In this document: positions 7,841-16,103 of the stretch, piece after piece
How positions within the stretch are numbered: position 1 is the first letter of the stretch
How the letters are laid out: every line of letters starts with the position of its first letter
Origin: Deferribacteraceae bacterium UBA6799
GTDB taxonomy: Bacteria; Chrysiogenota; Deferribacteres; Deferribacterales; Geovibrionaceae
Direction: 5' to 3'
Assembly: GCA_002452335.1 (NCBI GenBank)
Contig: DKFJ01000009.1
Location: 1 to 64,000, forward strand
DNA length: 64,000 bases
The notes under the pieces: generated by a model
Databases searched by the model: none
The model's input: the letters and a program-made list of their open reading frames with translations, nothing else
Told to the model about the DNA's origin: nothing
Made by a program: the position numbers and the translations under genes

Positions 7841-8335
7841 ATGATGAAAAAACTTATGATAGTCCTTGCGTCCCTGTTTCTGCTCTTCGGATGTATGGGG
7901 TCAGAAAAGAAAGAGGCGGCGCCCGCGGCTGCCGGATCTGAGTCTGCCATACAGGTAAAGACAAAGGGATTTGTGGAAGAACTGAAAAAAGAACATGCCG
8001 GCAAGGTGCTTCTGGTTAACTTCTTCGCGTCATGGTGTCCTCCCTGCCGCGGCGAGACTCCCGATTTTGTAGCGGCTTATGAAAAATATAAGGACAGCAA
8101 CTTTGTAATAGTAGGCATATCAGTGGATAAAGCGCTCAAAGATGTTGAGGGGTATCAGAAAGAGTTCAATGTGACATATCCTCTCTATCACTCTGACAAC
8201 GATCTGGCGATGGAGATGAACATCAGCACAATACCCACTACTTTTATATATAAACCGGACGGCAAGCTCTTCGATATGGTGGTCGGACCGCTCACAGCGA
8301 AAGAGCTGGATATAATCGCCACCAGCTTTAAATAA
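7841..8335 (+). CDS. TlpA-family thioredoxin-like lipoprotein
   Basis: A 164-residue periplasmic disulfide oxidoreductase anchored by lipid. A signal peptide with lipobox LLFGC (lipidated Cys18) precedes an Ala-rich linker and a thioredoxin fold with the WCPPC active site at residues 65-69. Later come GISVDKALKDV and the cis-Pro loop TIPTTFIYKPDG. Relatives (TlpA, ResA, CcmG) reduce disulfides in apocytochrome c or copper proteins; no cytochrome maturation genes are adjacent. The start is ATG 7841 or 7844 behind GGAGT. It is divergent from the CsoR-like gene but has its own promoter. Confidence 0.9.
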   Translation: MMKKLMIVLASLFLLFGCMGSEKKEAAPAAAGSESAIQVKTKGFVEELKKEHAGKVLLVNFFASWCPPCRGETPDFVAAYEKYKDSNFVIVGISVDKALKDVEGYQKEFNVTYPLYHSDNDLAMEMNISTIPTTFIYKPDGKLFDMVVGPLTAKELDIIATSFK

Positions 8336-8418
8336 GCTATTGCGATAATATTTTGTCAGATTATTTTAATAAAAGTCAAACAAGGATAACAGATGTGCGG
8401 CATGGAGGCATCCAGCAG

Positions 8419-8898
8419 ATGATAGAGACAGCAGTAAAATGTGTTATTAAAGAGCCTGTGACGTCCAGATATGTCATGCTGCTAGAAACCCTGTGCGGAC
8501 ATTATCTGATTCCTGTTAAGATAGGCGAGTTCGAGGCAGAATCGATTTATTGTGTTCTCAACCGTATCAAATCTCCCAGACCTATGACCTATGATTTCAT
8601 CTCCAACATTCTTTTCACTATTGACGAGGTAAACATCGACAGGGTAGTCATAGACGGCTACCGTGACGGCGTGTATTCCGCCAGCATGTATGTTATATGC
8701 GACAAAGAGGAGAAGAGAGTGGACTGCCGTCCCTCAGACGGCGTTGCGCTGGCTCTTAAGATGGGAGTTCCGGTCTATGTGGAGGATGATATACTCTGCC
8801 CCAACTGCTGTGTGGACAGAACCTTTATAAACGAGGACGACAACAAGATACTCGCCAACCTGATAGACGAGCACGATTCGCTCTACTGGCACTATTAG
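8419..8898 (+). CDS. Bifunctional nuclease family protein (DUF151)
   Basis: A 159-residue protein with the BFN/DUF151 domain: MIETAVKCVIKEPVTSRYVMLLE.., LIPVKIGEFEAESI (the IG..EA.AI signature), RPMTYDFI, and a C-terminal RPSDGVALALKMGVPVYVEDDI block. Family members have been described as nucleases or stress proteins, often with a UvrB/UvrC motif appended; none is present here. I choose the ATG at 8419, which has GGAGG at 8404-8408 and matches the usual N-terminus. An upstream in-frame TTG at 8353 would add 22 unlikely residues. It is convergent with secF. Confidence 0.85.
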   Translation: MIETAVKCVIKEPVTSRYVMLLETLCGHYLIPVKIGEFEAESIYCVLNRIKSPRPMTYDFISNILFTIDEVNIDRVVIDGYRDGVYSASMYVICDKEEKRVDCRPSDGVALALKMGVPVYVEDDILCPNCCVDRTFINEDDNKILANLIDEHDSLYWHY

Positions 8899-8904
8899 GT
8901 TTTT

Positions 8905-8933
8905 CTCGAAAATAACTTCCTGTTATTTTCGAG
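8905..8933. terminator. Long hairpin after the DUF151 gene
   Basis: Twelve-base perfect stem CTCGAAAATAAC / GTTATTTTCGAG with a five-base loop, starting seven bases after the stop codon. There is no U-tract directly after it, so it may stabilise the 3' end or act with the terminator at 9029. Confidence 0.5.
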
Positions 8934-9028
8934 CAGCGCAAAAGCAGGCAAAGCCTCGCCTTTGCTCACGCTACAAGAATTTTAAGCAATAATAGGTTTT
9001 CTCAAAAATAACCTTAATAACAGATATA

Positions 9029-9056
9029 AAAAAAGCCCGCTTATGCGGGCTTTTTT
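9029..9056. terminator. Bidirectional intrinsic terminator
   Basis: AAAAAAGCCCGC / GCGGGCTTTTTT stem with a TTAT loop. It is symmetric A/T-flanked, so it can serve both the DUF151 gene (plus) and secF (minus). Confidence 0.9.
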
Positions 9057-9073
9057 GATTATGTAAGTTTCTG

Positions 9074-9970
9074 TTACTTATCTTTTTTGATCAGGTAAAC
9101 CAGAGCACTGGCTATACCTATGGAAGAATATGTACCCACCAGAATACCTATCAGCAGAGTGAAGGCAAACCCGTTGATAACCTCTCCTCCGAAGAAGTAG
9201 AGTGCCACAACTGTGAGCAGTGTCAGGAAAGATGTGAGTATGGTACGGCTCAGTGTTTCGTTCAGACTGACGTTCATTACATCTTTCAGGCTCATGGCTT
9301 TCGCCTTGTCCTCACGCATATTCTCTCTGATACGGTCAAAGACAACGATGGTATCGTTCAGCGAATAACCAACCAGAGTCAGCACCGCCGCCACCACAGA
9401 GATGGATATCTCTTTTCCCAGAAGACTGAAAAAGCCCAGTGTGATGATAACATCATGAAACAGAGCCAGAACAGCGCCCAGAGAATATATCAGCTGGAAG
9501 CGGAAGGCCACATAGATAAGGATGCCTATGAGAGAATAGAGGATAGCGTATACAGCCATCTTCTTCAGCTCTGATCCGACCTGAGGTCCGACCTGCTCCA
9601 CCCTTTCCACGATGAATTTGTTATCCTTAAGGTTCTCCTCAAGGCTGGTTTGTATTGAGTCAGAGACTGATTTCAGCTCTTTGTCGTTCTTAACCACACG
9701 GATAAGGATCTCTTCGGGTGATCCGAAGTTCTGTATGATGGTCTCGCCTATCTTCAGCTCGTCCATCGCCTTTCTGATGGTGTTCAGATTGGGTGCTTCC
9801 TCAAACTTGACCTGAACGATTGTACCGCCCGCAAAGTCTATGCCGAAGTTGAATCCTTTTGTAAAGATCATACCGAGGCTTAAGAGCACCAATACGCCAG
9901 AGATCAGGAAAAAGAGTTTCGCTTTTCCCATGAAGTCAAATTGTGTTCCCTGTTTTATCAGTTCAAACAT
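9074..9970 (-). CDS. secF: Protein translocase subunit SecF
   Basis: A 298-residue RND-type membrane protein that works with SecD to pull preproteins through SecYEG using the proton-motive force. It has TM1 near residues 19-37 ending FGIDFAGGTIVQV, a periplasmic domain of about 100 residues, then five TM helices. These contain the conserved GYSLNDTIVVFDRIREN segment and the C-terminal TLLTVVALYFFGG and GTYSSIGIASAL helices. Separate SecD and SecF rather than a fusion. It lies 15 bases downstream of secD and ends the thrC-queA-tgt-yajC-secD-secF operon. Confidence 0.97.
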   Translation of the reverse strand: MFELIKQGTQFDFMGKAKLFFLISGVLVLLSLGMIFTKGFNFGIDFAGGTIVQVKFEEAPNLNTIRKAMDELKIGETIIQNFGSPEEILIRVVKNDKELKSVSDSIQTSLEENLKDNKFIVERVEQVGPQVGSELKKMAVYAILYSLIGILIYVAFRFQLIYSLGAVLALFHDVIITLGFFSLLGKEISISVVAAVLTLVGYSLNDTIVVFDRIRENMREDKAKAMSLKDVMNVSLNETLSRTILTSFLTLLTVVALYFFGGEVINGFAFTLLIGILVGTYSSIGIASALVYLIKKDK

Positions 9971-9985
9971 TTCATATACCTCGGT

Positions 9986-11533
9986 TTAGATACTAAGGGA
10001 TTTTACTTCTTTCTTGCCAAGGAAGGTCCAGAAGATCACCTTGGTAACAAAGATGGCTGTGAAAAGTGATGCCAGAATACCAATGGACAGAGTAACGGCA
10101 AAACCTTTTATCGGACCGGTACCGAACTGAAACAGAACGATAGCGGCGATGATGGTTGTGATGTTGGCGTCCATGATGGTGGAAAAAGCCTTTTCAAATC
10201 CGTATTCCAGAGCGTTCAGCGGGGTTCTGCCGAGTCTTATCTCCTCACGGACACGCTCGAAGATGAGAACGTTGGCGTCCACCGCCATACCCACGGTCAG
10301 GATGATACCTGCTATACCGGGGAGAGTCAGTGTCGCTCCGAACTGAGCCATAACACCCAGAATGATTACAAAGTTGGTGAACAGGGCGATGTTCGCTACC
10401 CATCCGCACATTCTGTAGTAGATACCCATGAAGACGACGATGAGAACAAATCCGATCACAGACGCCTTAACGCCGCTGTTGATGGAGTCGTTACCCAGTG
10501 AGGGTCCTACCGTTCTGTTCTCCTCTATGGAGACAGGGGCGGGCAGAGAGCCTGCTCTCAGCACGATTGCGAGATCCTTCGCTTCCTGAAGGCTGTCCAT
10601 GCCGTCGATATAGGCAGAACCGCCGGGGATGCGTGTTTTTATCATGGGAGCTGAATATACGTTGTCGTCCAGAACAATTGCCATTCTCTTGCCTATGTTC
10701 TCGCCTGTCAGCTCTTCGAAGAGCTTGCTTCCGGCGGCGTCCAGTTTGAACTGAACTATGGGCAGGTTATATGTGCTGGAGAAGTTCACCTCGGCATCTG
10801 TGATGTATTCCCCTGTCAGAGCGGCTTCCGCTTTGAGAACATAGGGGATCTTGCTTATCACTTTGCCTGTGGCCTTGTCTGTTTTTTTCTGGTAGAGGAC
10901 TACATCGTCAAATGGGATATTTCCGGAGGAAACGTCATTTGCGCTTACATTGTCGTCAACCATATAGAATTTAAGCTGAGCTGTTTTTCCGATAAGGTTG
11001 ATGGCTCTGTCGGGGTCTGTGATGCCGGGGAGCTGAACCACAACCTGTGATTCGCCCTGACGCTGTATCACCGGCTCGGACACGCCGAACTGGTCGATAC
11101 GGTTTCTGACAACCTCCAGAGACTGCTCCACAGCCGATTCCTTAATCTGTTTAACGGATTTCGGATCGAACATGTAGGAGAGCGTGTTCTCCTCGGATAT
11201 GCTGATGTCCTGAAGAGCGGGATAGTTCTTGCTGACTATGTCCTTCACTTTGTCCATATCCGCGGCGGAGTTGAGCCCGATGTTTATCTTATCTTTACCT
11301 GATTTCTGAACATATGAAAAATTTATTTTGTCTGTTGCCAGTTCCTTGCGGAGCTGTCCCGCGGTGCTGTCCACTCTGGATTCCACGGCTTTTTCCGTGT
11401 CTACGCCCAGAACAACGTGCATTCCTCCCTGCAGGTCCAGACCGAGCTTGATCTTCTTGTCCAGCGGGAGCATGGAGAAAACAGACCAGCCCAGAACAAT
11501 TAAAATTATTGCCCAGCGGACTTTGAGGTTCAT
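9986..11533 (-). CDS. secD: Protein translocase subunit SecD
   Basis: A 515-residue partner of SecF. TM1 lies near residues 8-23, then the signature GLDLQGGMHVVLGVD, a large periplasmic P1 domain (about residues 50-340, including VVRNRIDQFGVSEPVIQRQG), and five C-terminal TM helices. The last block holds the conserved GMAVDANVLIFERVREE, whose Asp takes part in proton transport. Length is within the usual 500-620 range for short-form SecD. It follows yajC by two bases, the classic yajC-secD-secF order. Confidence 0.97.
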   Translation of the reverse strand: MNLKVRWAIILIVLGWSVFSMLPLDKKIKLGLDLQGGMHVVLGVDTEKAVESRVDSTAGQLRKELATDKINFSYVQKSGKDKINIGLNSAADMDKVKDIVSKNYPALQDISISEENTLSYMFDPKSVKQIKESAVEQSLEVVRNRIDQFGVSEPVIQRQGESQVVVQLPGITDPDRAINLIGKTAQLKFYMVDDNVSANDVSSGNIPFDDVVLYQKKTDKATGKVISKIPYVLKAEAALTGEYITDAEVNFSSTYNLPIVQFKLDAAGSKLFEELTGENIGKRMAIVLDDNVYSAPMIKTRIPGGSAYIDGMDSLQEAKDLAIVLRAGSLPAPVSIEENRTVGPSLGNDSINSGVKASVIGFVLIVVFMGIYYRMCGWVANIALFTNFVIILGVMAQFGATLTLPGIAGIILTVGMAVDANVLIFERVREEIRLGRTPLNALEYGFEKAFSTIMDANITTIIAAIVLFQFGTGPIKGFAVTLSIGILASLFTAIFVTKVIFWTFLGKKEVKSLSI

Positions 11534-11535
11534 TG

Positions 11536-11856
11536 TTATTTTGTCTCCTGTGTGACTTTGGATGCGATGCCGTTTTTGGTCATTTTCACGGTAACGCCGT
11601 CGGCTATTTCAACCATGAAGGTGTTGTTATCGAGAACTTTTGTCACTTTGCAGTAGATACCGCCTCCGGTGATTATCTCGTCTCCGGCTTTGATAGCGTT
11701 CAGCATGGCGACATGCTCTTTCTGCTTTTTCTGCTGAGGTCTGATAAGAAGGAAATAGAATATACCGAAGATTACCACCATCATTAAAAGCGGTGCGAAG
11801 GGGCTTCCCTGTGCGGGAGCGGCTGCGTCTGCTGCGTATGCGATATTATTGAACAT
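11536..11856 (-). CDS. yajC: Preprotein translocase accessory subunit YajC
   Basis: A 106-residue single-TM protein. One hydrophobic segment (about residues 20-40, PLLMMVVIFGIFYFLLIRP) is followed by the family signature RPQQKKQKEHVAMLNAIKAGDEIITGGGI and a small cytoplasmic beta domain. YajC associates with SecDF and modulates its activity. The N-terminus is Ala-rich and periplasmic. It sits directly between tgt and secD, as in many bacteria. Confidence 0.96.
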   Translation of the reverse strand: MFNNIAYAADAAAPAQGSPFAPLLMMVVIFGIFYFLLIRPQQKKQKEHVAMLNAIKAGDEIITGGGIYCKVTKVLDNNTFMVEIADGVTVKMTKNGIASKVTQETK

Positions 11857-12966
11857 TTATTGTCCTCCTTGGCTCATTTTTTCGAGCGTTTCTTTCATAA
11901 ATTTATTATAAACCCCTAACTTTATAGCATTTCTGGCACGTTTTACAAGGGAAAGATAGAAATGTAAGTTGTGAATGCTGTTCAGTCTCATGCCCAGAAG
12001 CTCTCCTGATTTGTATAAATGTCTGAGGTAGCCTCTGGAAAAATTACGGCATGTATAGCAGTCACATTCCCTGTCCACAGGTTCGTCCGAGAGCTGGTAT
12101 TCCTTATTCTTTATATGGACTTTGCCGGAGGAGGTGAAGAGCAGGGCATTTCTGGCGTTTCTGGTGGGCATCACGCAGTCGAACATGTCCACTCCGTAGC
12201 TGATGCAGTTCAGCAGATCCTGAGGGGTGCCGACACCCATCAGATATCTGGGTTTGTCCACTGGCATATACTCTGTGGTGTGGCTTGTCACCTCATACAT
12301 CAGAGGTATCTCCTCGCCCACGCTTAATCCGCCTATGGCGAATCCGTCAAAATCTATGGATGTTATCTGTTTTGCGCTTATCTCACGGAGGTCTTTATGA
12401 ACGCCCCCCTGAATGATTCCGAACAGCGCCTGTCTGTCGTTGGTCTTGGCCTCTCGGCTTCTGACAGCCCAGCGGTATGTTCTCTCCATGGCGTCAGCCA
12501 CATATTTTTTTTCGGAAGGATAGCTCACGCATTCGTCGAACGCCATCATGATATCGGCGCCGATATTCTGCTGTATGGCTATGGAGCTTTCCGGATTCAG
12601 AAACAGTTTGCTTCCGTCCAGATGGCTGCGGAAGTGAACACCGTCATCGGTTATCTTGTTCATCTCTGCCAGGCTGAAGACCTGAAATCCGCCGCTGTCG
12701 GTGAGTGTGGGTCTGTGCCATCCGTTGAACTTAGCCAGTCCTCCGAATTTTGCCACCACTTCGTCGCCGGGGCGCAGATGCAGGTGATATGTATTGCCCA
12801 GAATGATCTGAGCGCCCATGTCGTTCAGCTCCAGCGGACTGATGGTCTTAACACTGCCCACAGTGCCAACCGGCATGAATATGGGGGTCTCGATAATCCC
12901 GTGGGGCGTTGTTATGGTGCCTGTTCTGGCTCGTCCGTCTGTTTCTTCTAACTCAAATTTAAACAT
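11857..12966 (-). CDS. tgt: tRNA-guanine transglycosylase
   Basis: A 369-residue enzyme that exchanges guanine-34 in GUN anticodons for preQ1 on the queuosine route. Visible are the active-site motifs DSGGFQVFSL (about residues 90-99), the second catalytic-Asp region YGVDMFDCVMPTRNARN, and the zinc site CDCYTCRNFSRGYLRHL near residue 306. It directly abuts yajC (one base between). With queA upstream it forms a queuosine pair. The tRNA-Asp(GTC) gene in this window has a GUN anticodon and is an expected substrate. Confidence 0.97.
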   Translation of the reverse strand: MFKFELEETDGRARTGTITTPHGIIETPIFMPVGTVGSVKTISPLELNDMGAQIILGNTYHLHLRPGDEVVAKFGGLAKFNGWHRPTLTDSGGFQVFSLAEMNKITDDGVHFRSHLDGSKLFLNPESSIAIQQNIGADIMMAFDECVSYPSEKKYVADAMERTYRWAVRSREAKTNDRQALFGIIQGGVHKDLREISAKQITSIDFDGFAIGGLSVGEEIPLMYEVTSHTTEYMPVDKPRYLMGVGTPQDLLNCISYGVDMFDCVMPTRNARNALLFTSSGKVHIKNKEYQLSDEPVDRECDCYTCRNFSRGYLRHLYKSGELLGMRLNSIHNLHFYLSLVKRARNAIKLGVYNKFMKETLEKMSQGGQ

Positions 12967-12969
12967 TCA

Positions 12970-14004
12970 TTACCTTATATACATAGCGTCGCCGTAGCTG
13001 AAGAAGCGGTATCCGCTCTCCACGGCGTGTTTGTAAGCGTTCATTGTGCTGTCGTATCCGGCGAACATGGTCACCAGCACCAGCAGTGTGGATTTCGGCA
13101 GGTGAAAATTGGTTATCATCCTGTCCACCGTGCGGAACTTGTATCCCGGCTTGATAAAAAGATCTGTCTCGCCGTATCCTCCGGCGACCCAGCCTTCGGA
13201 TGAGGCTGCCTCCAGAGCTCTCACCGCTGTGGTTCCCACCGCCAGCAGTTTTTTACCCTCCGCCTTCAGAGTGTTGATCTCGGCGGCGGTATCTTCGGAA
13301 ATATAATATTTTTCCGTGTGCATCTCGTGGTCTTCCAGATAGTCCGCCTTAACAGGGCGGAATGTGCCGATGCCGATATTCAGTGTCAGTTCTAAAACCT
13401 TAACACCTTTTGCCCTGATTTTCCCCAGAATCTCTTCCGTGAAATGCAGTCCGGCTGTGGGCGCCGCCACGGAAGCCTCTTCGGCGGAATAGACCGTCTG
13501 ATATCTGGACACGTCGTCATCTGTGTCGTCCCGTCTGATATAGGGAGGCAGAGGGATGTGTCCGTATCTGTTCATCATCTCCGTGACAGTGATGTCAACG
13601 AAGCGGATTGTTCTTGTACTGTCGTCATTTAGTGATTCTATGACAGCGTGCCCCAGTGGAAAGTTCAGCACTATCCCCTGTTTTACGTTGCCTTTGGTGA
13701 GCGCCAGGCATGTGTATTCGTCCAGTTTTTCCAGAATCAGAAGCTCTACAACGCCTCCGGTGGTTTTTTTCCCGTATAGCCGGGCTTTCATCACACGGGT
13801 GGTGTTCACCACCATGAAGCAGTCGTCATCTATCATTGCGGTGATATCCGCGAACGTATGGTCGCTCAGCCCGCCGCTTTTTCTGTCCATGACAAGCAGA
13901 CGGGATTTGCCCCTCTCTTTCGCCGGATACTGGGCGATCAGCTCTTCGGGCAGATAAAAGTCATAATCTGCCACGGGGGTTTTCACCTCAGATATTTTCC
14001 GCAA
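12970..14004 (-). CDS. queA: tRNA preQ1(34) S-adenosylmethionine ribosyltransferase-isomerase
   Basis: A 344-residue QueA that adds the ribosyl moiety of SAM to preQ1-modified tRNA, making epoxyqueuosine. Signatures include YDFYLPEELIAQYPAKERGKSRLL, VNTTRVMKARLYGKK, the AAPTAGLHFTEEIL block near residue 181, and a C-terminal TNFHLPKSTLLVLVTMFAGYD. The given start is a TTG at 14004 that overlaps the thrC stop. A GTG at 13986 placed just after that stop is an equally good start and would give 338 residues. It lies three bases from tgt. Confidence 0.96.
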   Translation of the reverse strand: MRKISEVKTPVADYDFYLPEELIAQYPAKERGKSRLLVMDRKSGGLSDHTFADITAMIDDDCFMVVNTTRVMKARLYGKKTTGGVVELLILEKLDEYTCLALTKGNVKQGIVLNFPLGHAVIESLNDDSTRTIRFVDITVTEMMNRYGHIPLPPYIRRDDTDDDVSRYQTVYSAEEASVAAPTAGLHFTEEILGKIRAKGVKVLELTLNIGIGTFRPVKADYLEDHEMHTEKYYISEDTAAEINTLKAEGKKLLAVGTTAVRALEAASSEGWVAGGYGETDLFIKPGYKFRTVDRMITNFHLPKSTLLVLVTMFAGYDSTMNAYKHAVESGYRFFSYGDAMYIR

Positions 14005-15364
14005 GATACCGCTTAACCTTTTCTGTGTCGTTATCCATCAGAATACATTTCTTCGGCAGGTCTTCCAGCGCCCTGATGCCTTCCGGTTTCGGGGGTGTTA
14101 CAAATGCCGCTTTCTCCGCAACTTCAGGGAATTTTGCCGGATGCGCGGTGGACAGGCAGATATAGTCGGCATCGTGAAATTCCAGAGCCGCCGACACGCC
14201 GCAAGCTGTGTGCGGGTCGAGAATATATCTGAATGTATTGTAGAAATACTGTATACATGTCTCTGTGAGCATATTGGACGCAGAGAATGTCCCGAATATT
14301 TTCTGAGTTTCTTTTATCTCTTTGTCGGTGAAGGTGATTTTTCCGGTTTTTTTCAGCTCCTGCATTTTGGCTGTGACTTTTTCTGTGTCCTGACCATAGA
14401 GGAAGTAGAGGTAGCGCTCAAAGTTGGACGCTATCTGAATATCCATGCTGGGGCTGTGTGTTATTACCACGTCTTTTATGCTGTAGTCGCCGTCTTTTAT
14501 GAAGCGGGAGAGAATGTTGTTCTCATTGGTTGCCAGAATGAGCTTATCTATCTTAAGCCCCATGCGCATGGCGAAATAGCCTGCGAATATGTTGCCGAAG
14601 TTGCCTGTGGGCACGACAAATCTGATCTTCTCCGCTCCGTCCTTTTTCGCTCTGAAATAGCCGTAGAAATAGTAAACCACCTGAGCCAGAACCCTGGCCC
14701 AGTTGATTGAGTTAACCGCTCCCAGCTTGTTTTTGCGTTTAAAGTCAACGTCGGCGAATATCTCTTTCACTATATCCTGACAGTCGTCAAAAGTGCCGTT
14801 GACGGCGATGTTAAAGACGTTCTCGTCTGTGACGGATGTCATCTGCATCTTCTGAACGGGGCTGACCCTGCCCTCAGGGTGGAGGATGAATATGCGGATG
14901 TTGTCCTTGCCCCTGACGCCGTAGATGGCGGCGGAGCCTGTGTCGCCGCTTGTTGCGCCGATTATGTTCAGTTTTTCGCCCCTCTCTTTGAGAATATACT
15001 CAAAAAGATTGCCCAGAAGCTGAAGGGCAACGTCCTTGAAGGCAAAAGTAGGTCCGTGGAAGAGTTCCTGAATGTATATCTCGCCCATCTTCACCACGGG
15101 CGCCACCTGAGGATTGGCAAAAGTGCTGTAGCTTTTGTTTATCAGCTCTTTCAGGTCGTTTTCAGGGATGTCGTCAGCGAAGTGCCTGATGACGGCGAAC
15201 GCCAGCTCGGGATATGTCATATCCTCCATAGCATTCAGTTCATCTTTTGTCAGAGAGGGGATGGATTCGGGCAGGAGAAGCCCCCCGTCCTCGGCGAGTC
15301 CCATCATGACGGCATCTTTGAAAGTGACCGGTTTTGTTTTTCCTCTGGTGCTGATGTATTTCAT
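13988..15364 (-). CDS. thrC: Threonine synthase
   Basis: A 458-residue PLP enzyme converting O-phosphohomoserine to threonine. The PLP lysine lies in GPTFAFKDVALQLLGNLF (about residues 100-117), followed by the phosphate-binding GATSGDTGSAA and the ARVLAQVVYYFYGY block. N-terminal YISTRGKTKPVTFKDAVMMGLAEDGGLLLP marks the fungal/proteobacterial-type long ThrC. I start at the ATG at 15364 because AGAGG precedes it and the protein then begins MKYISTRG as in relatives. It heads the operon leading into queA-tgt-yajC-secDF, an unusual pairing of amino acid synthesis with tRNA modification and export genes. Confidence 0.95.
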   Translation of the reverse strand: MKYISTRGKTKPVTFKDAVMMGLAEDGGLLLPESIPSLTKDELNAMEDMTYPELAFAVIRHFADDIPENDLKELINKSYSTFANPQVAPVVKMGEIYIQELFHGPTFAFKDVALQLLGNLFEYILKERGEKLNIIGATSGDTGSAAIYGVRGKDNIRIFILHPEGRVSPVQKMQMTSVTDENVFNIAVNGTFDDCQDIVKEIFADVDFKRKNKLGAVNSINWARVLAQVVYYFYGYFRAKKDGAEKIRFVVPTGNFGNIFAGYFAMRMGLKIDKLILATNENNILSRFIKDGDYSIKDVVITHSPSMDIQIASNFERYLYFLYGQDTEKVTAKMQELKKTGKITFTDKEIKETQKIFGTFSASNMLTETCIQYFYNTFRYILDPHTACGVSAALEFHDADYICLSTAHPAKFPEVAEKAAFVTPPKPEGIRALEDLPKKCILMDNDTEKVKRYLAENI

Positions 15365-15365
15365 T

Positions 15366-15455
15366 ATAAAACCTCTACAGGGCAAAACAGGGGGCAGAAG
15401 CCCCCCGTATGATATTTAAGATATTAATGAGACCGTGTGTAAAAGCTGTCTCAGA
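15366..15455 (-). other. ndk-thrC intergenic hairpins
   Basis: Two hairpins lie between ndk and thrC: GGGGGC-AGAA-GCCCCC at about 15389-15404 and TGAGAC / GTCTCA arms at about 15427-15452. The second may end ndk transcription; the first lies in the thrC leader. Neither has a clear U-tract on the minus strand, so function is uncertain. Confidence 0.4.
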
Positions 15456-15869
15456 TTAAACAAGCTCAAGCTGAGAGAAGAAGTAAGCGATCTCCTGAGC
15501 GGCTGTTTCGGGAGCGTCTGAGCCGTGAACGGCGTTGTTGTCGATGCTCTCTCCGAAAAGTTTTCTCAGAGTGCCTTCAGCTGCGTCTTTGGGGTTTGTA
15601 GCGCCCATAAGCGCTCTCCAGCCTTTAATGGCGTTATCTTTTTCGAGAACCATAACGATGCAGGGAGCGCTGCACATAAAGCTGGTAAGGTCCTGAAAGA
15701 AAGGACGGGCTGAGTGAACAGCGTAAAAACCTTCGGCTTCTGCTTTTGTCATGTGCATTTTTTTCAGACCGACTATTTTGAATCCTTCTTTTTCTATACG
15801 GTCGATGATAGCGCCAGCATTGCCTTTCGCTGTAGCGTCGGGTTTGATGATTCCGAATGTTCTTTCCAT
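15456..15869 (-). CDS. ndk: Nucleoside diphosphate kinase
   Basis: A 137-residue kinase transferring phosphate from ATP to NDPs through a phospho-histidine. N-terminal ERTFGIIKPDATAKGNAGAII, the RPFFQDLTSFMCSAPCIVMVLE segment, and the active-site block NAVHGSDAPETAAQEIAYFF with the catalytic His at about residue 117 are all intact. Length is typical. It is followed on the same strand by thrC 91 bases away and is divergent from gdhA. Confidence 0.97.
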   Translation of the reverse strand: MERTFGIIKPDATAKGNAGAIIDRIEKEGFKIVGLKKMHMTKAEAEGFYAVHSARPFFQDLTSFMCSAPCIVMVLEKDNAIKGWRALMGATNPKDAAEGTLRKLFGESIDNNAVHGSDAPETAAQEIAYFFSQLELV

Positions 15870-16058
15870 GTGAATGCCTCATTTTATAATTATAGTTATT
15901 TTGTGCATGTAAGCTCTATCATAATATAATGAGATATGCAATTTTTTTCGATGCATTAACAAAAATCAGTATATATACCCGGTATCTGCCTGAAAAAAAC
16001 AGGAAAAGGTCAAATGAAACCTATCTTTATTCGTTTTTTTGTTGTAAGCTCCGAATCG

Positions 16059-16078
16059 ATTGTAATATTTGTTACAAT
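16059..16078. promoter_or_regulatory. Palindrome upstream of gdhA
   Basis: ATTGTAA and TTACAAT arms separated by six bases lie 26 bases before the gdhA start codon, ahead of its AAGGAG site. The layout looks like a repressor operator or a leader hairpin. The bound protein, if any, is unknown. Confidence 0.45.
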
Positions 16079-16103
16079 TAATTCATACATGAAGGAGTTT
16101 CTG

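Noticed and set aside
12397..12951. 184-codon plus-strand frame opposite tgt
   Set aside because: The Tgt frame has all catalytic motifs; this is a shadow.
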